Assembly: GCF_004146235.1 (NCBI RefSeq)
Contig: NZ_SELO01000014.1
Coordinates: forward strand, 1 to 64,000
Reading direction: 5' to 3'
DNA from: Tropicimonas sp. IMCC6043
GTDB taxonomy: Bacteria > Pseudomonadota > Alphaproteobacteria > Rhodobacterales > Rhodobacteraceae
DNA: 64,000 nucleotides
The notes below the pieces were generated by a model. It had not been told where the DNA came from and did no database searches. It saw only the letters and a program-made list of their open reading frames with translations. A program made the translations under genes and the position numbers. Shown piece by piece: positions 55,530 to 64,000 of this stretch; the stretch's first letter is position 1; each line of letters opens with the position of its first letter.

Positions 55530-55874
55530 ATGGAGTTCGAAACGACCCGCCAGGGTGGCATCCTGCGGATCAACGTTCTGGCCGAACGCATTGATGCCGC
55601 CTGCGCGATCGAGTTCAAGGACCGGATCCGGGAGCTTTGCGGGGAGGAGCCGCCCCGGGTGATCCTGGACATGCAGAGGGTCGACTTTCTCGATTCCTCC
55701 GGCCTCGGCGCCGTCGTCGCGGTGATGAAGATCCTCGGCAAGGACCGTTCGCTCGAACTGGCCGGGCTGAGCACCAAGGTCTCCAAAGTGTTCCGGCTGA
55801 CACGGATGGACTCGGTCTTCAAGATCCACCCTTCGGCCGCAGCGGTCATGAAATCGAACGCCAGCGCCGCGTGA
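55530..55874 (+). CDS. STAS anti-sigma factor antagonist
   Basis: 114 residues, SpoIIAA/RsbV-like. The phosphorylatable Ser56 is in VDFLDSSGLGAVV. Preceded by CAGGAGG. Pairs with the kinase encoded immediately downstream (TGATG overlap). Part of a partner-switching module that would control a sigma factor or other effector. Confidence 0.9.
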   Translation: MEFETTRQGGILRINVLAERIDAACAIEFKDRIRELCGEEPPRVILDMQRVDFLDSSGLGAVVAVMKILGKDRSLELAGLSTKVSKVFRLTRMDSVFKIHPSAAAVMKSNASAA

Positions 55875-56416
55875 TGAAACCAGATCGTGCCCCCCGCGGT
55901 GTCCCCAGCCGGAAGGATCCTGCCGATGCGGCCGGTTCGAAAAGCCGGACCAGCGACGGCAGAGACACGCCGCCCCCCCAACCTGCCCGAAGCCTGAGCC
56001 GGAGCATCGAGTCGACGCCGCGTGACGTCCGCCGGGCACTGAAAACCATTTCCGGCGAACTCGCGTTGCAGGGAATTGGCGAAACGGATCGCGAGGCGAT
56101 CGAGGTCGTGCTTGCCGAGTGCATGAACAATGTCGTGGAACACGCCTTCGGGGAGACGCCGGGCAGACGGTTCGACTTGCGCCTGCATATCGCCGACGAC
56201 CAACTCTTCTGCCGGGTGGAGGACCGAGGCAAGCCGATGCCCGGTCTCGCCCCGCCCGCGGGACGATTGCCGGATCTCCCGGTGAGACTCGAGGACCTGC
56301 CCGAGGGCGGTTTCGGTTGGTTCCTGATAAGGGAGTTGACGTGTGATTTGCGCTATTGCCGGCGGGATGACCGAAACAGCCTGACGTTCCAGATTCCGCT
56401 CGGCCGCTGCGACTGA
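55874..56416 (+). CDS. Anti-sigma-factor-like serine kinase (RsbW/SpoIIAB type)
   Basis: 180 residues. GHKL ATPase: N-box ECMNNVVEHAF (Asn85/86), G1 VEDRGKPMP and G2 GGFGWFLI. It has an extra Pro/Arg/Ser-rich N-terminal arm of about 40 residues. It would phosphorylate the neighbouring STAS protein; no phosphatase or sigma gene is adjacent. Confidence 0.88.
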   Translation: MKPDRAPRGVPSRKDPADAAGSKSRTSDGRDTPPPQPARSLSRSIESTPRDVRRALKTISGELALQGIGETDREAIEVVLAECMNNVVEHAFGETPGRRFDLRLHIADDQLFCRVEDRGKPMPGLAPPAGRLPDLPVRLEDLPEGGFGWFLIRELTCDLRYCRRDDRNSLTFQIPLGRCD

Positions 56417-56552
56417 CACCGCCGCGGCATGGGGTCCTCGAATTGCCCCGCCACCGGATCAGGCCGAGCGCGGCCGCGGCGGCCGGACGCACCTCCTAGC
56501 GGCTGGACGAACTCCTCTTCCCTGCGCAGGATGCCGGCGAAAGGAGAAGACA

Positions 56553-58133
<1,581 letters not shown>

Positions 58134-58165
58134 GATCGCTCAGGAAAGGAAGTCTACGGCGCGCG

Positions 58166-58492
58166 TCAGTTCAGTTGGAAATGCAGCGGGTAGACGCCGT
58201 CTTCGAACTCGCCGAAAAGATCCGGAAGGTCGGGATGATCCACCGGCTCGCCGGAGTTATCGGGTACAAGGTTCTGTTCGGAGACGTAGGCGACGTAGTA
58301 GCTCTGATCGTTTTCCGCCAGAAGGTGGTAGAACGGCTGCTCCTTCTCGGGGCGCGCGTCCTCGGGAATCGAGTCGTACCACTCCTCGCTATTGGAGAAC
58401 ATCGCGTCGACATCAAACACCACGCCCCGGAAGGGATGCTTCCGGTGCCGGACGACCTGTCCGAGATGGTATTTGGCATGACTCTTAAACAT
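58166..58492 (-). CDS. hspQ: HspQ-type heat shock protein (YccV-like)
   Basis: 108 residues. AKYHLGQVVRHRKHPFRGVVFDVD, a hemimethylated-DNA-binding/YccV fold start, then PEKEQPFYHLLAEND and YVSEQNLV. In E. coli HspQ guides proteolysis by Lon. Converges on the gamma-glutamyltransferase. Confidence 0.88.
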   Translation of the reverse strand: MFKSHAKYHLGQVVRHRKHPFRGVVFDVDAMFSNSEEWYDSIPEDARPEKEQPFYHLLAENDQSYYVAYVSEQNLVPDNSGEPVDHPDLPDLFGEFEDGVYPLHFQLN

Positions 58493-58884
58493 AGTTCGTA
58501 GTCCCCACCTCCCCTGAGTAAGCCTTCGACAGGCGCGTGTCCATGCTATGGGGCGGAAAACATGGGAAACAGACTGTGAACCAAGGTCCGACAGTGCTCG
58601 AAATCGTCGTACCCAATTCCGACATCGGTCCTGCGAAGGCGCGCGCCGGCAGCCGAACCCGCCGCACGGCAGGACGGACGAAATGAGGGGTGCGCGGCTC
58701 GGTCCGTCTGGTCATCGAATTGATGCGTCCGACCAGTGCAATCCTGTCGCGAACGCATGCATTTCCCGTCCAGATGACGGCTTTTTGCTTCCATTGTTGG
58801 CGGTTTGACATTTCCTCGCGGCCGGATTTGCCCTAAAGTCGGACGCAATAACGAGCAGTGAAAAAACAATGATTGGACAGGCGG
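58493..58884. other. 392-bp gap upstream of the lysozyme-like lipoprotein gene
   Basis: No convincing gene is seen; the frames are short and Arg-rich. TTGACA at 58805-58810 and TAAAG at 58834-58838 resemble promoter parts but the spacing is longer than usual. Confidence 0.4.
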
Positions 58885-59466
58885 ATGACCCGGATATTCT
58901 GCGCCCTGTGCCTTGTCGCGGCCCTCGCCGGTTGCGGCGGCGGCAAGCATTCCCCCAGAAACCTCGACAATGCCTGCAGCATCGTCGACCAGCGCCCGAA
59001 TTACCTGCGGGCGATGAAATCCACCGAGCGCAAATGGGGCGTTCCGGTGCCGGTGCAGATGGCAATCATCCACCAGGAAAGCAAGTTCGACGGCGACGCG
59101 CGCACACCCTATCAATGGTCGCTCGGCGTGATCCCGATGGGGCGGCAAAGCTCGGCCTATGGCTATAGCCAGGCGCTCGACGGCACTTGGGACCACTACC
59201 GCGACGAGACCCGAAATCGCGGCGCCAAGCGGGACAATATCCGCGACGCCACCGATTTCATGGGCTGGTACATGAACAAGACCAAAGAGAAGCTCGGCAT
59301 TCCGCTCTCGGATGCGCGCGACCAGTATCTCGCCTATCACGATGGCTGGACCGGCTACAGCCGCGGCACCTACCGTTCCAAGAGCTGGCTCCTGACGGTC
59401 TCGGCGAATGTCGGTGCCCGCGCGGAACTCTACGAGCAGCAGCTGCGGTCCTGCGGCAAGATCTGA
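58885..59466 (+). CDS. Lysozyme-like (SLT-type) lipoprotein
   Basis: 193 residues. The lipobox LAALAGC gives Cys17. The domain shows VQMAIIHQESKF, with the Glu expected for a lytic transglycosylase, and GYSQALDGTWDHY. It probably acts on peptidoglycan from the membrane. ATG 58885 is favoured; a TTG at 58873 is possible. Confidence 0.85.
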   Translation: MTRIFCALCLVAALAGCGGGKHSPRNLDNACSIVDQRPNYLRAMKSTERKWGVPVPVQMAIIHQESKFDGDARTPYQWSLGVIPMGRQSSAYGYSQALDGTWDHYRDETRNRGAKRDNIRDATDFMGWYMNKTKEKLGIPLSDARDQYLAYHDGWTGYSRGTYRSKSWLLTVSANVGARAELYEQQLRSCGKI

Positions 59467-59476
59467 GGACCGTTCG

Positions 59477-60070
59477 CTACTGCCGCCGCGCTTCCTCGTG
59501 GCGGATGTTGAAGAGGCTGGGCTGGAGCGTCACGCCCTTGGCCAGCTCTCCCAGCACGACCGTGGTCTGGTCGCCGCCGCCGTCGGTGATCACCCACTGG
59601 CGGAGCTCGATCGGATTGGCTGTGAAAACGAGACGGATGTTGCCGTATTCGGGATGCTCCGGGTCCTGGGCGATAACGGTCGTGGTTTTGCCGTCGCTCT
59701 GATGACCGACGACCATGGAGCGCCGCGCGAGGTTCACGTTTCTCTCGAGGATCAGGTTCAGCGGCGTCTGACTGAGCGGAAACTGCTCGGCCGAACTGTT
59801 CGACTTGCCGTCGAAGATCGCCACCGTACCGCCGCCGGCCATCACGAGCGAATTCTCCGGCGGGTTGTATTCGAAGCGGATCCGTCCCGGGCGCTTTATG
59901 TAGAGCCGGCCCGTCGAGATCGTGCCGTCGGCGTTGATCTGGGTGAACTCCCCCGACGCCGTCTGGAAAGAGTTGAGATAGCCCGAAATGGCGTTGAGCG
60001 AAAGCTTCTCCGCCATCGCCGGAGCGGCGAGCAGCAGCACGGCCGCGAGGGACATCAGGATCTTGCGCAT
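59477..60070 (-). CDS. lolA: Outer-membrane lipoprotein carrier LolA
   Basis: 197 residues, with a signal peptide (AMA-E, residue about 20). FQTASGEFTQINADG, GRIRFEYNPPENSLVMAGG and VAIFDGKSNS are LolA blocks. It ferries lipoproteins to the outer membrane. Two adjacent ATGs (60073, 60070). It lies downstream of ftsK, as in relatives. Confidence 0.92.
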   Translation of the reverse strand: MRKILMSLAAVLLLAAPAMAEKLSLNAISGYLNSFQTASGEFTQINADGTISTGRLYIKRPGRIRFEYNPPENSLVMAGGGTVAIFDGKSNSSAEQFPLSQTPLNLILERNVNLARRSMVVGHQSDGKTTTVIAQDPEHPEYGNIRLVFTANPIELRQWVITDGGGDQTTVVLGELAKGVTLQPSLFNIRHEEARRQ

Positions 60071-60202
60071 CATGTGATCTGAGTAGGGGCTGGCCACGCG
60101 GCTGACCAGTGGCAAAACCATCAAACAGCCGTGACCGGCGGTGGTCCGCCACAGCGTATCACGCGTCGTGTTGCGCAGGTCGTCGCGGCAATCCGCCCGT
60201 GC

Positions 60203-63073
60203 TTAGCTCTGTTCCGGAACGAGGATCTCTCGCTTGCCGACATGGTTCGACGCGCTGACGAGTCCCTCTTCCTCCATCTGCTCCACCAAGCGCGCCGCCT
60301 TGTTATAGCCGATCGCGAGCTTACGCTGGATGTAGGAGGTCGAGCACTTGCGGTCCCGGATGACGATCTGCACCGCCTGGTCGTAGAGCGCGTCCTCGCC
60401 GTCGGTGTTGCCGCCGAGGCCGAGCACGAGGTCTATGTCGCTTTCGGCATCCTCGTCCGGGCCCTCGACCACGCCGCCGACATAGGAGGGCGGGCCGAAG
60501 GCCTTGAGGTGGGTCACGATCTCCTCGACCTCCTCGTCGGAGACGAACGGGCCATGCACGCGGGTGAGCTTGCCGCCGCCGGCCATGTAAAGCATGTCGC
60601 CCATGCCGAGGAGCTGTTCGGCGCCCATCTCGCCCAGGATCGTCCGGCTGTCGATCTTGGAGGTCACCTGGAAGGAGATCCGGGTCGGGAAGTTCGCCTT
60701 GATCGTGCCGGTGATGACGTCGACCGATGGACGCTGTGTTGCCATGATCAGGTGGATGCCCGACGCTCGCGCCATCTGCGCAAGCCGCTGGATGCAGGCC
60801 TCGATCTCCTTGCCCGCGACCATCATCAGGTCGGCCATCTCGTCGACCACGACGACGATGAAGGGCAGAAGCTCGGGAGCGAATTCCTCGGTCTCGAAGA
60901 CCGGTTCACCCGTCTCGTCGTCGAAACCGGTCTGTACGGTGCGCGAGAACATCTCGCCCCTGGCGAGGGCCTCGCGGACCCGGCCGTTATAGCCCTCGAT
61001 GTTGCGCACGCCCATCTTGGACATCTTCCGGTAGCGATCCTCCATCTCGCCGACGACCCATTTCAGCGCCACCACAGCCTTCTTGGGGTCGGTGACGACG
61101 GGCGAGAGCAGGTGCGGGATGCCGTCATAGACGGAGAGTTCCAGCATTTTCGGGTCGATCATGATCAGCCGACATTCCTCGGGGCTGAGCCGATAGAGCA
61201 GCGAAACGATCATCGTATTGATGGCGACCGACTTGCCCGATCCGGTGGTGCCGGCGATGAGCAGGTGGGGCATCTTGGCGAGGTTGGCCACGATAGGCGC
61301 GCCCCCAATATCCTTGCCGAGCGCCAGCGGCAGCGGCATGGAGCTGTCGCCGAACTCGCGCGCCGAGAGGATCTCGCGCAGGACCACCTTCTCGCGGTTG
61401 GCATTGGGCAGTTCGATGCCGATGACCGAGCGGCCCGGAACCGTAGAGACCCGCGCCGAGAGGGCGGACATCGAGCGGGCGATGTCGTCGGCAAGGCCGA
61501 TCACGCGGCTGGCCTTGAGGCCCGGGGCGGGCTCGAGCTCATACATCGTGACCACCGGGCCGGGACGGACCGAGACGATCTCACCCTTTACGCCGTAGTC
61601 GTCGAGCACGTTCTCGAGCATCCGGGCGTTCTCCTCGAGCGCCTCGTCGGAGAGGACGTGGCGCGTGATCGAGGCAGGGTTGGTCAGCAGCGACAGTGGC
61701 GGTGCCTCGTAGACCTCGGCCTCGACTGGCTCGAAGGCGAGCGCGGGCTGCGCCTCGGCCTGCGCCTGGCGCGAGGGTTTGGGCACACCCCGTACCGGAT
61801 GCTGCACCATCGGCTTGGGGTCCTCGGCCGGACCGGATGCGGCACGCGGCAGGATGCGCGGGGAGACCAGCGGGCCGGTGTCGCCGCTTTCCGGCATCGC
61901 CGCGGCTGTCGGCGAAGCGGAGAGCGGATGTTGCAAGGCCGAAACCGGAATCGGCGGCATGTCGTCGATCTCGGCCATCGGCGCCGGCGGAACGGCGCCG
62001 GGAACCTTGAGGATCAGCGGATCGGGCTTGCGCTTGCGGACCACCGGCGGTTCGGTGCGGCCGACTTGCGGCTGCGGGCGCGCCGTGGCGTTGCGGGCGC
62101 GAAGCTTGATCGCATCGGCGATGCGGGCCTTGATCCGGTCCTCGCTCGGCGCTTCCAGGTCATCCAACGCCTCGGCCATCTCCGAAACTGCGGCGGGATC
62201 CACGATCTCGGGTTCGGGCGCACGGCGCACCAGGGTCGACACCGAGGAGAACAGACCTCCGGGCCGGGACGTCCGGGCGGGCGGAACGGGCTCGGCACGG
62301 CGCGCGGTCAGCGGCGGCTCGAGAACCGCCGCCTCCTCGGCCGCCGCGGCACGGGCCTCTGCGCGGCGGGCGCGGTGCGCGCTGCCCCTCTCCGCGGCGC
62401 CGCGGGCCACCGCGCTCGCGCCGGAGAGACCACGGCCGAACAGCCTCAGCAGCCCGTCATAGAGCAGGACGATGCCGACGACGAGGAAGCGGAGGACGCG
62501 GCGCAGCTCCTGCGGCGTGAAGCCTGTGACGTAAGCGAGGAGAACCAGCGCGCCGAGGAAGATCGGCAGAGAAATAAGTCGCACGCCGAAACTCGCGGAA
62601 ATCGGCAGGATGTTCAGCAGCGCGCCAAGCACGGTATCGCCGAACAGCCCGCCGAGGCCGAAACTGTGGCCCCAGGACTCGGGTGGCGCGATCGAGGAGG
62701 CAAAGACCGCGACGGCCGCAACGGCGACAGGGGCGAAGAGGATGCGGCCGAGCGCGCGCTCGGCGCCCTGATGGGCGATGAGCCGGAGCCCCCAGGCCAG
62801 CGTCAGCGCCGCCAGCACCCAGGCGCCGAAACCGACGACAATGAAGAGCGGCGCTGCGACCGAGGCGCCGAAACGGCCGAGCATGTTCTGCACCGGCGCG
62901 TCGGAGACCGAGAAATACGAAGGATCCTGCGGCGCGTAGCTTGCCAGCATCGCCCCGATGCCGACCGCAGTCAGCAGCAATGCGACGCCGATCAGTTCGC
63001 GGCCGCGCTTCTCGATCGCTTCCTGCATGCTCGCATCCAGGAGAGGGTCGCGCTGTCGGGTCTGAAATGCCAT
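60203..63073 (-). CDS. ftsK: DNA translocase FtsK
   Basis: 956 residues. Four membrane helices in about 30-200, a variable Pro/Ala/Arg linker of about 250 residues, then the motor with Walker [13 protein letters not shown] (about 605) and Walker [17 protein letters not shown], and the C-terminal gamma winged helix ([20 protein letters not shown]). It anchors at the septum and drives chromosome dimer resolution through XerCD at dif. Confidence 0.97.
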   Translation of the reverse strand: MAFQTRQRDPLLDASMQEAIEKRGRELIGVALLLTAVGIGAMLASYAPQDPSYFSVSDAPVQNMLGRFGASVAAPLFIVVGFGAWVLAALTLAWGLRLIAHQGAERALGRILFAPVAVAAVAVFASSIAPPESWGHSFGLGGLFGDTVLGALLNILPISASFGVRLISLPIFLGALVLLAYVTGFTPQELRRVLRFLVVGIVLLYDGLLRLFGRGLSGASAVARGAAERGSAHRARRAEARAAAAEEAAVLEPPLTARRAEPVPPARTSRPGGLFSSVSTLVRRAPEPEIVDPAAVSEMAEALDDLEAPSEDRIKARIADAIKLRARNATARPQPQVGRTEPPVVRKRKPDPLILKVPGAVPPAPMAEIDDMPPIPVSALQHPLSASPTAAAMPESGDTGPLVSPRILPRAASGPAEDPKPMVQHPVRGVPKPSRQAQAEAQPALAFEPVEAEVYEAPPLSLLTNPASITRHVLSDEALEENARMLENVLDDYGVKGEIVSVRPGPVVTMYELEPAPGLKASRVIGLADDIARSMSALSARVSTVPGRSVIGIELPNANREKVVLREILSAREFGDSSMPLPLALGKDIGGAPIVANLAKMPHLLIAGTTGSGKSVAINTMIVSLLYRLSPEECRLIMIDPKMLELSVYDGIPHLLSPVVTDPKKAVVALKWVVGEMEDRYRKMSKMGVRNIEGYNGRVREALARGEMFSRTVQTGFDDETGEPVFETEEFAPELLPFIVVVVDEMADLMMVAGKEIEACIQRLAQMARASGIHLIMATQRPSVDVITGTIKANFPTRISFQVTSKIDSRTILGEMGAEQLLGMGDMLYMAGGGKLTRVHGPFVSDEEVEEIVTHLKAFGPPSYVGGVVEGPDEDAESDIDLVLGLGGNTDGEDALYDQAVQIVIRDRKCSTSYIQRKLAIGYNKAARLVEQMEEEGLVSASNHVGKREILVPEQS

Positions 63074-63090
63074 TCGCTCTGTCGTCCTTG

Positions 63091-64000
63091 TTACTTGAAG
63101 AGGCCGTCGCGGAGCCGCGTCAACCCGCGCCGCACCTCGTCCAGATCCGCCACCATGGCGACACGGATGAACCCCGCGCCGGGATTCCCGTCGCCCGCAT
63201 CGCGTCCGAGATAGGCGCCCGGAAGGACCCGGACGCCGGATGCGCCGTAAAGCTTGCGCGCTGCCGCCTCGCCATCTTCGACGGGCAACCAGAGAAAGAA
63301 CCCGCCCTCGGGGCCGGCATAGCCCGGCACGCCTTCGAAGATCCGGTCGGCGAGGCGGTATTTCTCCTGGTAGAGTTCAAGCGACGCCGCAACATGCGTC
63401 TCGTCGGCCCAGACGCGCTCGGCCACGCGCTGGAGCGGCAATGGGAGCGGCGCTCCGGCATAGGCGCGGAGCTGACGGATGCGCGCGAGGCTGGTCGGAC
63501 CGCCGGCGACGAAGCCCGAACGCAGGCCCGGCAGGTTGGACCGCTTGGAAAGCGAGTGGAAGATCACCACCCGCTCGGGGTCCGCGCCACGGTCCGAGGC
63601 AACTTGGAGCGCGCCGACGGGCGGGGTGTCGCGGTAGATCTCGGAATAGCATTCGTCGGCGAAGATCCTGAAATCGTGCCGCTCCGCGAGATCCAGCAGG
63701 CGCATCCAGTAGGCCCGGTCGGCCACCGCGCCTTGCGGGTTCGAGGGCGAGCAGACATAGGCGATGGCGACCCGGTCGAGCAGCTCGGGCGGAAGCGCAG
63801 CATAATCGGGCAGGAAGCCGGTCTCGGCGGCCGCCGGAACATAGACCGGCTCCGCAGCGACGCTCAGTGCGGCCACCGCATAGACCTGGTAAAACGGGTT
63901 CGGCACCAGCACCACGGGCGCACGCCCATGCTTCTGTTCCGGACAGAGGGCGATCGCGGCGCCGAAGAGCCCCTCGCGCGTGCCGTTCAGCGCCATGACC
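63091..64000 (-). CDS. Class I/II aminotransferase, N-terminus outside the window
   Basis: About 302 residues are visible; the gene runs past the right edge. [25 protein letters not shown] and the PLP-Lys region [17 protein letters not shown] (Lys in SLSKRS) mark fold type I. Related to DapC-like N-succinyl-diaminopimelate aminotransferases, but specificity cannot be fixed. It lies 17 bases upstream of ftsK in the same direction. Confidence 0.9.
   Translation of the reverse strand, partial: VMALNGTREGLFGAAIALCPEQKHGRAPVVLVPNPFYQVYAVAALSVAAEPVYVPAAAETGFLPDYAALPPELLDRVAIAYVCSPSNPQGAVADRAYWMRLLDLAERHDFRIFADECYSEIYRDTPPVGALQVASDRGADPERVVIFHSLSKRSNLPGLRSGFVAGGPTSLARIRQLRAYAGAPLPLPLQRVAERVWADETHVAASLELYQEKYRLADRIFEGVPGYAGPEGGFFLWLPVEDGEAAARKLYGASGVRVLPGAYLGRDAGDGNPGAGFIRVAMVADLDEVRRGLTRLRDGLFK

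Noticed and set aside
58548-58808. An 86-codon frame upstream of the lysozyme-like lipoprotein gene
   Set aside because: No ribosome binding site; Arg-rich random-looking translation and no resemblance to a known protein.
60131-63214. A 1027-codon open frame opposite ftsK
   Set aside because: FtsK motifs on the minus strand are complete; the plus frame is His/Arg/Asp-rich and without any domain.

Overview
The window looks like chromosomal DNA of a high-GC alphaproteobacterium, most likely a member of the Rhodobacteraceae (Roseobacter/Rhodobacter group). The evidence is gene order and protein style: ffh - GNAT acetyltransferases - chorismate mutase - rpsP - rimM - trmD - rplS - rpmE; hisB-hisH-hisA-hisF-hisE; ftsK - lolA; many 1-, 4- and 8-nt start/stop overlaps; S16 with a long Ala/Glu tail. 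No rRNA, tRNA, CRISPR array or complete prophage was seen. Assignments rest on reading translated sequence and motifs; no database search was run.

Layout. 1-1.2 kb is a decayed, gene-poor patch: the 3' tail of an IS481-type transposase, a small SnoaL/NTF2-like gene, a vestigial second copy of the lepA 3' end, and an element bounded by a 17-bp perfect inverted repeat. 1.2-9.4 kb is housekeeping: lepA, an acylphosphatase, hisBHAFE, a CoA-binding protein, rlmB with a basic zinc-ribbon protein, and a membrane protein. 9.5-22.3 kb holds MTA phosphorylase, a MarR-GNAT fusion with a palindromic operator, ffh, a tandem array of GNAT genes (six domains plus a remnant), chorismate mutase, the rpsP-rimM-trmD-rplS-rpmE block and an M42 peptidase.

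22.3-28.6 kb is the most interesting block: a putative flavin-based redox module. It comprises a cytosolic-looking ApbE flavin transferase, a membrane PepSY/flavodoxin/FAD-NADPH reductase, a secreted DUF2271 protein with a near-canonical flavinylation motif, a secreted His/Asp-rich protein, and a divergent two-component system. The sensor's periplasmic loop carries the same kind of His/Asp-rich metal-binding-like stretch as the secreted protein. I infer a metal-responsive trans-envelope electron-transfer system.

28.8-32.7 kb encodes a secreted DUF3604 (PHP-like) protein, a PpiC-type isomerase and a HupE/UreJ-like membrane protein. 32.8-40.3 kb (minus strand) is a glycerol-type ABC transporter operon followed upstream by a kinase-fold protein with a missing catalytic Asp and a rhodanese. 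40.5-48.1 kb (minus) is a seven-gene operon coupling an acyl-CoA ligase to a branched-chain-amino-acid-type (Liv) ABC transporter, with a TetR-like palindrome at its promoter and strong hairpins at its end.

48.2-64 kb is mixed: L,D-transpeptidase, 1-Cys peroxiredoxin divergent from an aldehyde dehydrogenase, an MscS channel, a thiolase/fRMsr/GFA/RluA operon, a STAS/anti-sigma-kinase pair, gamma-glutamyltransferase, HspQ, a lysozyme-like lipoprotein, LolA, FtsK and an aminotransferase cut by the right edge.
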